Source of the DNA: DASSUW01 sp963811895
GTDB lineage: Bacteria; Actinomycetota; Thermoleophilia; Solirubrobacterales; Solirubrobacteraceae
Direction of reading: 5' to 3'
Length of the DNA stretch: 64,000 nucleotides
Assembly: GCA_963811895.1 (NCBI GenBank)
Contig: CAWETE010000007.1
Location: 1-64,000, forward strand
Made by a program: the position numbers and the translations under genes. Positions within the stretch are counted from its first letter, which is position 1; every line of letters starts with the position of its first letter. The notes under the pieces were generated by a model, which saw nothing but the letters and a program-made list of their open reading frames with translations, was not told the DNA's origin and made no database searches. Positions 33,504-42,306 of the stretch are shown piece after piece.

Positions 33504-35170
33504 CGCGCTTCGGCCTGTTCCCGCGTCTGGTCATCCATCGCCCGGGCCATGCGCCTCGCCCATTCGCCCACCTCGTCGGTGAGGATCTCCTCGGTCCGGT
33601 CCACCAGCCGGTCGACGGCTGTGCGTTCGTTGCGAGATGCCCCTGCGGCAAGCCATTCGACCTGGACCGCGTCGAGCTCCGACGCGGACTGATTGAAGAC
33701 GACGACGTCGCGCTCGTGCTGCAGCGACGCCACGTACGAGGCGGCGCCCGCCGCGACGGCCGTCGTGAACGCAACGGCGAGCTCGACGTCGGACGCCGCG
33801 AGCACCGTGCCGGCGCCGCCCATGGCCAGCGTCGTCAGCAGGAACGCGTCCCGGCGACGGGACTTCTCGCCGGCGCGGCGGCGGTAGTAGTCGATCTGGT
33901 CGACGACCCGGCTCTGGACGTAGCTCTCGGCCTCGAGGTCGGCGAGGCTGCCGGGCTCCAGGTCCTCGGGTGGCCCCACAGCCGTGGGTCGCGCCAGAGG
34001 GCCCGTGACGGCCTCCGAGTCGCTGAGCTTGCCGTTGATCACCGCGAGCCGGCCGGCGAGTGTCGATCCGCGATCCGTCCCGGGCTCGTAGGGACGCGCT
34101 TGCGTGCGGTACCGGTACGTCTCGACCTTGACGGCCTCCGCGGCCGCGCGCAGCAGGACCCATCGCTTGCCGATCGCACGGCGGCCGAGCCATGCCACCG
34201 CCAGCGCGATCACGCTGGGGAGGATCACCGTCGCCCAGTGGACCGCCCGCTCGCCGGCGCCGCTCGTGGCGCCGTGCAGGAGGGCGAGGCCCGTCACGAC
34301 GATCCCGATCAGGATGATCACGCGCTGGAGCCGGATGAACGCCTTCTGCAGACCGTCGGCGCGCTTGTCGTAGGCGGCGAACATGCCCCAGGCGCTCATC
34401 AGCACCGGCTGGTCGCTCAGCTCCCATGCCAGGCAGTCCGCCAGGACGTCCTCGCCGTCGCAGATGGCCAGGCGGTCGTACTCGGCGAGCCGGCAAAGGA
34501 CCGGGTCGGCATCGCCGCGGGCGCGCTTCGAGAGCCGGCTGATGGCCACCACCTCGTCGGCGAGGCCGCCGAGGCCCTCCACGAGCACCAGCGGCCAGCC
34601 GCGGCGGACCGCCTCGAGCGCCTCGCCGCGCGAGTGCGTCTCGCCGTTGGCGAGGACGACGACGGCCGGCAGGTGCGCCGACAGGCCGGCCGCGACGTCG
34701 AAGAGCAGCGGGGTCTCGCCGCCCCACCGCGCGCTGTCCGCGAAGACGAAGTGCGAGTGGTTGCGCTGGAGCTCGGTCCGCTTGTCCGCGGGCTCGCCGG
34801 GCTCTCGCACCTTTCCGCGCGGCGAAACGCCGACGAGCACCGGCATTGCGCGCCGGTCCTCACTGCGCGCCTCGCCGATCACGCGCATGACGCCGGCGTC
34901 GGTCCCACCGTCCACGACGGTGGCACCGCGTGCCCCCGCCGCCCGCGCGACGGCCGGCCCGAGCACCTCCCCGGCGCGATCGAGCTGGTCGTCCGTCATG
35001 CCGTCGGCGCCTCCGCACACCACGAGGACGGGATGCGGCGCGGATCCCAGACCCAGCAGGTCGATCAGCGCCCGGGGATCGTCGCCCGGGCGCTCCTCGA
35101 CGCGCCAGGCCGTGTTGCCGTTGTCGAAGCTCAGCGGCGCTGATTGGTCACCGGAGCTCCGATCTGCCAC
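33500..35170 (-). CDS. TRPM-like SLOG domain fused to SLATT membrane modules
   Basis: A 556-residue fusion. Residues ~46-210 form an LSDAT/TRPM-type SLOG Rossmann domain (PVLVVCGGADGM, TVVDGGTDAGVMRVIGEA, RNHSHFVFAD, RWGGETPLLFDVA, GWPLVLVEGLGGLADEV), a nucleotide-ligand sensor. Two SLATT modules follow: helices 284-300 and 310-329 with the trailing WVLLRAAAEAVKVETYRY, then helices 443-459 and 464-482 with a coiled tail. SLATT proteins are predicted membrane-perforating effectors of nucleotide-driven conflict systems. A GTG start at 35170 gives a full SLOG. It lies 44 bases behind ileS and is coupled to the TIR gene. The immune role is inferred. Confidence 0.82.
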   Translation of the reverse strand: MADRSSGDQSAPLSFDNGNTAWRVEERPGDDPRALIDLLGLGSAPHPVLVVCGGADGMTDDQLDRAGEVLGPAVARAAGARGATVVDGGTDAGVMRVIGEARSEDRRAMPVLVGVSPRGKVREPGEPADKRTELQRNHSHFVFADSARWGGETPLLFDVAAGLSAHLPAVVVLANGETHSRGEALEAVRRGWPLVLVEGLGGLADEVVAISRLSKRARGDADPVLCRLAEYDRLAICDGEDVLADCLAWELSDQPVLMSAWGMFAAYDKRADGLQKAFIRLQRVIILIGIVVTGLALLHGATSGAGERAVHWATVILPSVIALAVAWLGRRAIGKRWVLLRAAAEAVKVETYRYRTQARPYEPGTDRGSTLAGRLAVINGKLSDSEAVTGPLARPTAVGPPEDLEPGSLADLEAESYVQSRVVDQIDYYRRRAGEKSRRRDAFLLTTLAMGGAGTVLAASDVELAVAFTTAVAAGAASYVASLQHERDVVVFNQSASELDAVQVEWLAAGASRNERTAVDRLVDRTEEILTDEVGEWARRMARAMDDQTREQAEAR

Positions 35171-35214
35171 GGAGCAGATGATTTCCGGCGCACCGGACGA
35201 TCCGGCGGAGCTTG

Positions 35215-38200
35215 CTAGGCCCGGCGTACCGCGATGTGGAGCGGGCGGCCCTTGACGGTCGCGGGCTCGCCCGCGGCCCCGTCGTAGGTGACCGCGACGG
35301 CCAGCGTCTCGCCGGTCAGGTAGGCCTCGAACGCCCGCGCGGCGTCGAGCAGCTCGTCGTCGCCGCCGAGCGTGAGCTCGATCCGGTCGGCGACCTCGAG
35401 GCCCGCCGTCTTGCGCGCGTTCTGGACCGCGTGGACGATCTCGCGCGCGAGGCCCTCGCGGACCAGGTCGTCGTCGAGCTCGAGCTCGAGGGCGACGGCG
35501 TGCGAGCCCTCGCGCTCGAGCTGGTAGCCCTCGAGCGGCTGCATGGCCAGCAGCAGGTCGTCGGCGGCGAGCTCGTGGTCGTGCCCGTCGACGCTGATCC
35601 CGACGCGGCCGCCGTCGCGCAGGGCGTCGGCGACGTGGCCAGGGTCGAGCGCGGCCACCGCCGCCGCCACCTGCGGCATGTGCTTGCCGAAGCGCGGCCC
35701 GAGCGCGCGGTAGTTGGGCTTGACCTCGTAGGAGCCCAGCTCGTCGGCCTGGGAGACGAAGCGCAGCTCCTTGACGTTGAGCTCGGCCTTGACGATGTCC
35801 TCGAGCCGCTCGATCGCCTCGCGCTCGCCGCCGGCGGCCACCACCACGGCGGCGCGCAGCGGCTGGCGAACGCCGAGCTTGGCCTGCCCGCGGGCGGCGA
35901 GGCCGAGCCGCACGCTCTCGCGCACGACCGCCATCGCGACCTCGAGCTCGCCGTCGCGGGGACCGGCCTCCGGGAAGTCGCACAGGTGGACGCTCGGCTC
36001 CGAGCCGTCGAGGTTGTCGTAGATCTCGTCGGCGATGAACGGGCAGAACGGGGCGAGCAGCTTGGCGACCGTCACCAGGCAGGTGTGCAGCGTGCCGAAG
36101 GCGGCCGGGTCGCCGTCCCAGAAGCGCGCGCGGGAGCGGCGCACGTACCAGTTGGAGAGCTCGTCGACGAACGCGGCGATCGCGTGGCCTGCGCGCGTGG
36201 CGTCGTAGGCGTCGAGCCGATCCCGCACGGTCTCGGTCGTCGCGTGGAGCCGTGACAGGGCCCAGCGATCGAGCTCGGTGGCCGGCTCGGCGTGCTCGCG
36301 CACGTCGTTGACGTTCGTGTAGAGGACGTGGAAGCCGTAGGTGTTCCAGAGCTGGAGCAGGAACTGGCGCAGCGACTCGCCGACGGTGTCGACGGAGAAC
36401 ATGTAGCCGTCCCACGGGAACTTCGAGGCGAAGAAGTACCAGCGGAACGCGTCGGCCCCGTGCTTGTCGATGACGTCCCACGGGGCGACGATGTTCCCGA
36501 GCGACTTCGACATCTTGCGGCCCTGCTCGTCGGCGATGTGGCCGAGCACGAGGCACGTGCGGTAGGGCGACTGGTCGAAGAGCAGCGTCGAGATGGCCAG
36601 CAGCGAGTAGAACCAGCCGCGCGTCTGGTCGATCGCCTCGCAGATGTAGTCGGCCGGGAAGCGCTCCCTGAAGTGCTCCTCGTTCTCGTGCGGCGCGTGC
36701 CACTGGGCGAACGGCATCGAGCCCGAGTCGAACCAGACGTCGATCACCTCGGGCACGCGGCGCAGCGGCTCGCCGCCGCTGGGCGACGGGATCTCGACGT
36801 CGTCGACGTACGGCCGGTGCGGATCGTCGAGCTTGACGCCGCTGAGCTGCTCGAGCTCGGCGAGCGAGCCGATCGCCATCGTCTCGCCGGCCTCGTTGCG
36901 CCACACGGGCAGCGGGGTGCCCCAGTAGCGCTCGCGCGAGATCGCCCAGTCGACGTTGTTCTCGAGCCACTTGCCCATGCGGCCGTGCTTGATGTGCTCC
37001 GGGTGCCAGTCGACCGACTCGTTGGCGGCCAGCAGGCGGTCGCGCAGCGACGAGGTGCGGATGTACCACGACGGCTTGGCGTAGTAGAGCAGCGGCGTGC
37101 CGCAGCGCCAGCAGTGCGGGTACGCGTGCAGGTACGCCTCCTCCTTGAGGAGCCGCCCGCGCTCGCGCAGGTCGTCGACGATGCGCGGATCGGCGTCCTT
37201 GACCCACAGGCCGGCGAACTGCCCCATCCGCTCGTCGAAGGCTCCGTTGAGCTTGACCGGGTTGATGACGGCGATGCCCTGCTCCTGGCCGATCCGGAAG
37301 TCGTCCTCGCCGAACGAGATCGAGGTGTGCACCACGCCGGTGCCGTCCTCGGCGCTGACGAAGTCGGCCGGCACGACGGTGTGGCCCTTCGGCCCGAACT
37401 CCTCGGTGGCGATGAAGGTGAAGGGCGGCTCGTAGCGGGCGCCGAGCATGTCGCGGCCGTGGAAGCGGTCCGTGACCTTCACGCCCTCGCCGAGCACGGC
37501 CTCGGCCCGCGCCTCGGCGATCACGTGGCCGGCCTCGGTGCGCACGTAGGCGAGGTCGGGCGAGACGGCGAGCGCGGCGTTGGAGAGCAGCGTCCACGGC
37601 GTCGTGGTCCAGGCGAGGATCTCGTCGCCGGGGCGCAGCGCGCCAGCGCCCTCGGTCACCGGGAAGGCGACGTAGACGCTCGGGTCCTCGACGTCCTGGT
37701 AGCCCTCGGAGACCTCGTGCGAGGACAGCGCGGTGCCGCAGCGCGCGCAGTAGGGCACGACCTTGTGGCCCTCGTAGAGCAGGTCGCGCTCCCACATCGT
37801 CTTCAGCGCCCACCAGACCGACTCGATGTAGTCCGGCTCGAGCGTGCGGTAGGCCTGCTCGAGGTCGACCCAGTAGCCGATCCGCTCCGTCAGCCGGTCC
37901 CAGTCCTCGAGGTACTCGAACACCGACTCGCGGCACTTGGCGTTGAACTCCGCGATGCCGTAGCGCTCGATGTCGTCCTTGGACTTGAAGCCGAGCTTCT
38001 GCTCGACGGCGATCTCGACCGGCAGGCCGTGGCAGTCCCAGCCGCCCTTGCGCTCGACGTAGCGGCCGCGCATGGTCTGGTAGCGCGGGAAGATGTCCTT
38101 GAACGCGCGGGCGATGACGTGGTGCGATCCCGGCCGCCCGTTCGCGGTCGGCGGGCCCTCGTAGAACACGTACGGCTCGGCGCCCTGCCGGCGGCGCACC

Positions 38201-38310
38201 GACTCGCGGAAGATGTCGCGCTCGCGCCAGCGCTCGAGGATCTCCTCCTCGAGCTTGGGGAAGTCGGGCTTGGCGGGGAGCGGGCGGAGCGGAGCCACGG
38301 AGTGAGCCAT
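35215..38310 (-). CDS. ileS: Isoleucyl-tRNA synthetase
   Basis: A 1031-residue class I synthetase that charges tRNA-Ile and edits valine. The HIGH-like motif is NGRPGSHHVIARAFKD and the KMSKS loop is GRKMSKSLGNIV, with DCHGLPVE, WTTTPWTLLSNAAL (editing domain) and the anticodon-binding region HATTETVRDRLDAYD. Length and the SHH form of the first motif fit the eukaryote-like IleS type usual in actinobacteria and linked with natural mupirocin tolerance. It is divergent from ppk2 with 14 bases between the starts. No T-box leader fits in that space. Confidence 0.97.
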   Translation of the reverse strand: MAHSVAPLRPLPAKPDFPKLEEEILERWRERDIFRESVRRRQGAEPYVFYEGPPTANGRPGSHHVIARAFKDIFPRYQTMRGRYVERKGGWDCHGLPVEIAVEQKLGFKSKDDIERYGIAEFNAKCRESVFEYLEDWDRLTERIGYWVDLEQAYRTLEPDYIESVWWALKTMWERDLLYEGHKVVPYCARCGTALSSHEVSEGYQDVEDPSVYVAFPVTEGAGALRPGDEILAWTTTPWTLLSNAALAVSPDLAYVRTEAGHVIAEARAEAVLGEGVKVTDRFHGRDMLGARYEPPFTFIATEEFGPKGHTVVPADFVSAEDGTGVVHTSISFGEDDFRIGQEQGIAVINPVKLNGAFDERMGQFAGLWVKDADPRIVDDLRERGRLLKEEAYLHAYPHCWRCGTPLLYYAKPSWYIRTSSLRDRLLAANESVDWHPEHIKHGRMGKWLENNVDWAISRERYWGTPLPVWRNEAGETMAIGSLAELEQLSGVKLDDPHRPYVDDVEIPSPSGGEPLRRVPEVIDVWFDSGSMPFAQWHAPHENEEHFRERFPADYICEAIDQTRGWFYSLLAISTLLFDQSPYRTCLVLGHIADEQGRKMSKSLGNIVAPWDVIDKHGADAFRWYFFASKFPWDGYMFSVDTVGESLRQFLLQLWNTYGFHVLYTNVNDVREHAEPATELDRWALSRLHATTETVRDRLDAYDATRAGHAIAAFVDELSNWYVRRSRARFWDGDPAAFGTLHTCLVTVAKLLAPFCPFIADEIYDNLDGSEPSVHLCDFPEAGPRDGELEVAMAVVRESVRLGLAARGQAKLGVRQPLRAAVVVAAGGEREAIERLEDIVKAELNVKELRFVSQADELGSYEVKPNYRALGPRFGKHMPQVAAAVAALDPGHVADALRDGGRVGISVDGHDHELAADDLLLAMQPLEGYQLEREGSHAVALELELDDDLVREGLAREIVHAVQNARKTAGLEVADRIELTLGGDDELLDAARAFEAYLTGETLAVAVTYDGAAGEPATVKGRPLHIAVRRA

Positions 38311-38324
38311 TGTAGGTTTCCGCC

Positions 38325-39074
38325 GTGGGCGCGCTGGACGAGCTGGACCTGTCGCTGCGGCTGAGCCGTGAGGAGGAGGCCGAGCGGCTCGAGGCGGCAC
38401 AGCACCGGCTGCTCGCCGTGCGGCTCCGGCTGGGCGGGCTGATCGGCGACGGGCTCGGGCCTCCGCTGTGCGTCCTGCTCGAGGGCTGGGACGCGTCCGG
38501 CAAGGGCGGCGCCATCAAGCGGCTGGTCTCTCCGCTCGACTCGCGGCACGTGCGCGTCAAGCAGTTCGCGGCGCCCACGCCGGACGAGAAGCGCCACCAC
38601 TGGCTGGGGCGCTTCTGGCCCGCGCTGCCGGGCTGGGGCGGCATGGCCGTGCTCGACCGCTCGTGGTACGGGCGCGTGCTGGTGGAGCGCGTCGAGCACT
38701 TCGCCTCCGACGAGGCGTGGCACCGCGCCTACGAGGAGATCCGCGACTTCGAGCACAGCCTCGTCGCCGAGGGGATGGTGCTCGTGAAGCTGTGGCTGCA
38801 CATCTCCGACGAGGAGCAGCTCAAGCGGTTCAAGGCGCGCGAGCAGGACCCGCTCAAGAACTGGAAGCTGACCGACGAGGACTGGCGCAACCGCGAGAAG
38901 CGGCCGCAGTACGTGGATGCGATCGAGGACATGGTGCGCGAGACGAGCACCGGCTTCGCGCCGTGGACGCTCGTGGAGGCCGAGAGCAAGCGCTACGCGC
39001 GGGTGAAGGTGATCGAGACGGTGATCGCCGCCGCCGAGGACGGCCTGCGCCGCCACGGCATGACGGTGCCCTAG
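38325..39074 (+). CDS. Polyphosphate kinase 2 family protein
   Basis: A 249-residue PPK2-family phosphotransferase that uses polyphosphate to phosphorylate nucleoside mono- or diphosphates. Walker A is EGWDASGKGGAIK, Walker B region is AVLDRSWYGRVLVERVE, and the lid includes KRFKAREQDPLKNWKLT. Class I, II or III cannot be fixed from sequence alone; the one-domain length allows AMP or ADP as acceptor. It is read from a GTG, divergent from ileS. Its end overlaps the convergent secreted basic-tail gene by four bases. Confidence 0.92.
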   Translation: MGALDELDLSLRLSREEEAERLEAAQHRLLAVRLRLGGLIGDGLGPPLCVLLEGWDASGKGGAIKRLVSPLDSRHVRVKQFAAPTPDEKRHHWLGRFWPALPGWGGMAVLDRSWYGRVLVERVEHFASDEAWHRAYEEIRDFEHSLVAEGMVLVKLWLHISDEEQLKRFKAREQDPLKNWKLTDEDWRNREKRPQYVDAIEDMVRETSTGFAPWTLVEAESKRYARVKVIETVIAAAEDGLRRHGMTVP

Positions 39075-39499
39075 CGGTTCTTTCGGCGGGCGGCCTTCTG
39101 GGCCTTGCCGCGGGCGCGGGCCTTCGACTTGGCCTCGCGCTTGTGCTTGTGCGGGCCCTCCTCGCGCAAGCGCCGGCCGGGCCGGTGCGCCTTCGGCAGC
39201 GAGCGCTTCGCGTCGCGCGAGATGAACATGCCGATGGCGACGAACGCCACCAGCAGCGCGGCGCCGATGAAGTAGAGCGTCGACGTTCCGCCGATCTCGG
39301 AGTTGAGGAAGCCTCCGTCGTCCTCCGGCTCGGCCGTCGGCGCCGGCGTCGGCTGCGCGGGCGGGAGCGGCTGGAACGGCTGTGTGGGCTGGGTGGTGGG
39401 TGCGGGTTGCTCCTGGTTGTCCTGGTTGTTCTGCGCGAGCGCGGCGGACGGCGCCAGGAGCGCGAGCAGGACGGCGATGACGGCGGCGCGAGTGAGCAT
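39071..39499 (-). CDS. Membrane-anchored protein with Pro-rich exterior and basic tail
   Basis: A 142-residue protein: signal peptide MLTRAAVIAVLLALLAPSAA, a Gln/Pro/Thr-rich exported stretch, one membrane helix (TLYFIGAALLVAFVAIGMFI), then a Lys/Arg-rich cytoplasmic tail (about 45 residues ending KAARRKNR) that could bind nucleic acid or acidic lipid. No family is recognised. It follows the MATE gene on the same strand by 16 bases. Confidence 0.75.
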   Translation of the reverse strand: MLTRAAVIAVLLALLAPSAALAQNNQDNQEQPAPTTQPTQPFQPLPPAQPTPAPTAEPEDDGGFLNSEIGGTSTLYFIGAALLVAFVAIGMFISRDAKRSLPKAHRPGRRLREEGPHKHKREAKSKARARGKAQKAARRKNR

Positions 39500-39515
39500 G
39501 CGGGCGCGGAAGGTA

Positions 39516-40811
39516 CTACGCGGGAGCGCCGGTGAGAACCCACCGAGAGCCTAGGAAGCGCAGCCCGCAGGTGAGCGCGCGCATCCCGATGAGGCCCGCG
39601 AGCCCCCACCAGACGCCCGTGATCCCCCAGCCCTGGTGGAGCGCCAGCAGCGCCACGGGGACGTAGACGGCGGACGACAGCAGCATCCCCCACATCAGGA
39701 AGCGCGTGTCTCCCGCGCCGATGAGGATGCCGTCGAGCGCGAAGACGACGCCGTTGAGCGGCATCAGCGCCGCGAACAGCCACCAGATCTCCTGCGCCTG
39801 CTCGACCACGCGCGGGTCGTCGGTGAACGCGTGCGGCAGGACGTCGATCAGCGCGATCAGGATCAGGCCGAAGCCGGCGCCGACCACGGCCGACCACACG
39901 ATCACGCGGGTGGCCGCCGCGCGCGCCCGCTCGGCGTCGCCCGCTCCGAGCAGGCGGCCGACCATCACCTGCGCGGCGATCGCCAGCGCGTCGAGCACGA
40001 GCGCGAGGAAGACGAAGAGCTGGAACGCGATCTGGTGCGCGGCGAGCGAGGCGGCGCCGACGCGGGCGAGCACGGCGGAGGCGACGAGGAACGAGCCGAG
40101 CAGCGCGCCGGTGCGCACCGCGATCTCGGTGCCGATCCGGATCAGCGGGCGCATGAGCCTGAGGATCGGCGGCTCGAAGCCTGCGCGGCGCTGCACCTGC
40201 ACGAAGGCGAGGCCCATGCCGGCCTGGGCGATCACCGTTCCCCACGCCGAGCCGGCCAGGCCCCAGTCGAAGCCGTAGACGAACAGCACCTCGAGCACCA
40301 CGTTCACCGCGTGCGCGACGACGAGGATGATCAGCGGCGTGCGCAGGTCGCCGATCCCGCGCAGGAAGCCCTGGCCGGCGGCGGCGATCATGAAGAACGG
40401 CGCCCCGAACGCCGCGATCCGCAGGTAGAGCGTGGCGCCCTCGGCGACCTCGTCCTCGCCGCCCATGAGCTTCACGGCGGGCGGCGCGAGGACCAGCGTG
40501 GCGGCGAGCAGCGCGAAGCCGAGGAAGAGCGCCAGCCAGAGCGCCTGCGAGCCGAGCGCCGCCGCCTCGCGGTCGCGGCCGGCGCCGTGCAGGCGGGCCA
40601 CCTGGGCGGTGGTGCCGTAGGTGAGGAAGTTCAGGATCGTGAAGCCGGTGGAGAGCACCGTGGCCGCGATCGCCAGCGACGCGAGCTGCGTCGTGCCCAG
40701 GTGGCCGACGATCGCCGTGTCGACCAGCACGTAGAGCGGCTCGGCCGCGAGCGCGCCCAGCGCCGGGATGGCGAGGGCGAAGACTTCGCGGTCGAGCGGC
40801 TTCAGACGCAT
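39516..40811 (-). CDS. MATE-family efflux transporter
   Basis: A 431-residue, 12-helix cation:drug antiporter of the MATE/DinF branch. It shows the opening pair LAIPALGALAAEPLYVLVDTAIVGHLGTTQLA and the internal half-repeat AASLAAHQIAFQLFVFLALVLDALA, both typical of DinF-like members. ATG 40811 was chosen because AGAGAGCG precedes it and the first helix begins soon after; a longer GTG/ATG version adds a polar leader. The substrate is unknown. It is divergent from an alpha/beta-hydrolase gene. Confidence 0.92.
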   Translation of the reverse strand: MRLKPLDREVFALAIPALGALAAEPLYVLVDTAIVGHLGTTQLASLAIAATVLSTGFTILNFLTYGTTAQVARLHGAGRDREAAALGSQALWLALFLGFALLAATLVLAPPAVKLMGGEDEVAEGATLYLRIAAFGAPFFMIAAAGQGFLRGIGDLRTPLIILVVAHAVNVVLEVLFVYGFDWGLAGSAWGTVIAQAGMGLAFVQVQRRAGFEPPILRLMRPLIRIGTEIAVRTGALLGSFLVASAVLARVGAASLAAHQIAFQLFVFLALVLDALAIAAQVMVGRLLGAGDAERARAAATRVIVWSAVVGAGFGLILIALIDVLPHAFTDDPRVVEQAQEIWWLFAALMPLNGVVFALDGILIGAGDTRFLMWGMLLSSAVYVPVALLALHQGWGITGVWWGLAGLIGMRALTCGLRFLGSRWVLTGAPA

Positions 40812-40876
40812 ACGCTCTCTGTCATGTTGCCCGGGACTTCGTCCGGCCGTCCCTTCGACCTCGACGGACGCCATCC

Positions 40877-41731
40877 GTGGCGTCCGAAATCGTGAAGCTC
40901 CGGCTCTACCACCACCACGACGGCGCGCGCGTGGCCTACCGCGAGACGGGCACCGGCCGGCCGCTGGTCCTGCTCCATTCGCGGCTGCTCTCGCACCGCG
41001 AGTGGGAGCCGGTGGTCGAGGAGCTCAGCCACCGCTACCGGCTCGTGCTGCCCGACCTGCCGCTGCACGGCGACTCGGAGGACCGCCCGCGCCACCCCTA
41101 CACGCCGGACTGGCTGGCCGAGGTGATGGCCGGCTTCATCCGCGAGACGTGCGGAGCGCGGCCGCTGGTGGCCGGACACGACGCCGGCGCGCAGATCCTG
41201 CTGCACGCGATCGCCACGCGCCAGCTCACCCCGGGCCGGCTCGTGCTGATGCCGAACGCCATGCACGGGCCGCCCGAGCGGACCTCGCGCGAACGGGTGC
41301 TCGCCCGGGTGGTGCGGGCGGGATCGGTGCCCGGGCTCGACCGCGCCGTCTCGCACGGCGCGCGGCTCGTCTTCCCGCCGGCGTGGGGCGAGGATCTGAC
41401 GGCGCGCGGCAACCCGGCCGCGCGCGACCTGGTCCGCCACGCCTTCGGCAGCCTGGGCGGCAACGCCAACCGCGCGCGCTCATGGGCGCGCGCCGCCCGG
41501 CGCTGGCCGACGGGCGCGCAGACCGACCTGCTCGAGGTCTACCGGCTGATCGAGGTCCCGACGCTGCTGCTGTGGGCCGACGAGGACCGCCTGCACCCGC
41601 TGCACATCGCCGAGGAGGCGCTCGACCTGCTGCCCGACGCGCAGCTCCGCGTGCTCGAGGGGACCGGCTTCCTGATGGCCTACGACGACCCGGTGGGACT
41701 AGCCAGAGAGCTGGCAGCCTTCTGCGGATAA
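40877..41731 (+). CDS. Alpha/beta-hydrolase fold protein lacking the usual catalytic His
   Basis: A 284-residue alpha/beta hydrolase. The oxyanion strand is PLVLLHSRLLSHREW, the nucleophile elbow is VAGHDAGAQ with Asp (as in epoxide/haloalkane-type members), and the acid-region loop is LLLWADEDRLHPL. Where family members carry the final His (G-x-GH), this protein has LEGTGFLMAYDDP, so hydrolysis as usual may be impaired. A GTG start is used; a second GTG five codons on is possible. An HxlR regulator follows 11 bases later in the same direction. Confidence 0.8.
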   Translation: MASEIVKLRLYHHHDGARVAYRETGTGRPLVLLHSRLLSHREWEPVVEELSHRYRLVLPDLPLHGDSEDRPRHPYTPDWLAEVMAGFIRETCGARPLVAGHDAGAQILLHAIATRQLTPGRLVLMPNAMHGPPERTSRERVLARVVRAGSVPGLDRAVSHGARLVFPPAWGEDLTARGNPAARDLVRHAFGSLGGNANRARSWARAARRWPTGAQTDLLEVYRLIEVPTLLLWADEDRLHPLHIAEEALDLLPDAQLRVLEGTGFLMAYDDPVGLARELAAFCG

Positions 41732-41742
41732 CCTAGATCTCC

Positions 41743-42210
41743 ATGTACGAGCTGGAACGCCCGGAGTTCTGTTCCGTCGGCCGGGCGATGGACATCCTCG
41801 GCGAGCGGTGGACGCTGCTGATCATGCGCGAGGCCTTCTACGGGGTGCGCCGCTTCTCCGACATGCAGCGCAACCTCGGCATCGCCCGCAACATCCTCTC
41901 CACCCGCCTGCAGACGCTGGTGCGCGCCGGCATCCTGGAGCGCCGCCGCTACCAGGACGAGCCCGAGCGCTTCGAGTACCGCCTCACCCAGGCCGGGCGC
42001 GACCTCTATCCCGCCGTGATCGCGATCATGAAGTGGGGCGACGAGCACCTGGCCGGCGACGTCGGCCCGCCGATCGTCCTGCGCCATTCCTGCGGCGAGG
42101 AGGCCGACCCCGTGCTCGTGTGCAGCCACTGCCACGAGCCGCTGCATCCGCACGACGTGACGCCCGAGCCGGGTCCCGGCGCCAAGGTCGCCACGCCGAC
42201 CGCCGCCTGA
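41743..42210 (+). CDS. HxlR-family transcriptional regulator
   Basis: A 155-residue winged-helix regulator. The HxlR signature is FCSVGRAMDILGERWTLLIM with a Cys two residues in, then RRFSDMQRNLGIARNILSTRLQTLVRAGILERRRY as recognition helix and wing. The C-terminus has VCSHCHEPLHPHDV, a small metal-binding-like cluster. Such regulators sense aldehydes, quinones or redox state via Cys. It lies 11 bases behind the hydrolase gene and probably regulates it. Confidence 0.92.
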   Translation: MYELERPEFCSVGRAMDILGERWTLLIMREAFYGVRRFSDMQRNLGIARNILSTRLQTLVRAGILERRRYQDEPERFEYRLTQAGRDLYPAVIAIMKWGDEHLAGDVGPPIVLRHSCGEEADPVLVCSHCHEPLHPHDVTPEPGPGAKVATPTAA

Positions 42211-42306
42211 AGCGCGTTCGCCGGGCCGCCGATGCCCGTCTGGTGCTGTGGAAGCTCCGGGCGATCGTCTACGGCGGCATCGCCATCGTCGCCGCGCTGC
42301 TCCTTC

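Noticed and set aside
33096..35170. Classical Thoeris system
   Set aside because: The effector has no Sir2 domain or other known ThsA module; only the general TIR-SLOG logic is shared, so I do not call it Thoeris.
36292..38364. Long open frame opposite ileS (690 codons)
   Set aside because: It is a shadow of a very GC-rich gene on the other strand; the protein is low-complexity and lacks family motifs, whereas ileS is unmistakable.
42211..42306. Hydrophobic open stretch (KLRAIVYGGIAIVAALLL-like) between HxlR and the flotillin end
   Set aside because: No start codon with ribosome-binding site, and it runs into the end of the flotillin gene on the other strand; it may be chance or a remnant.
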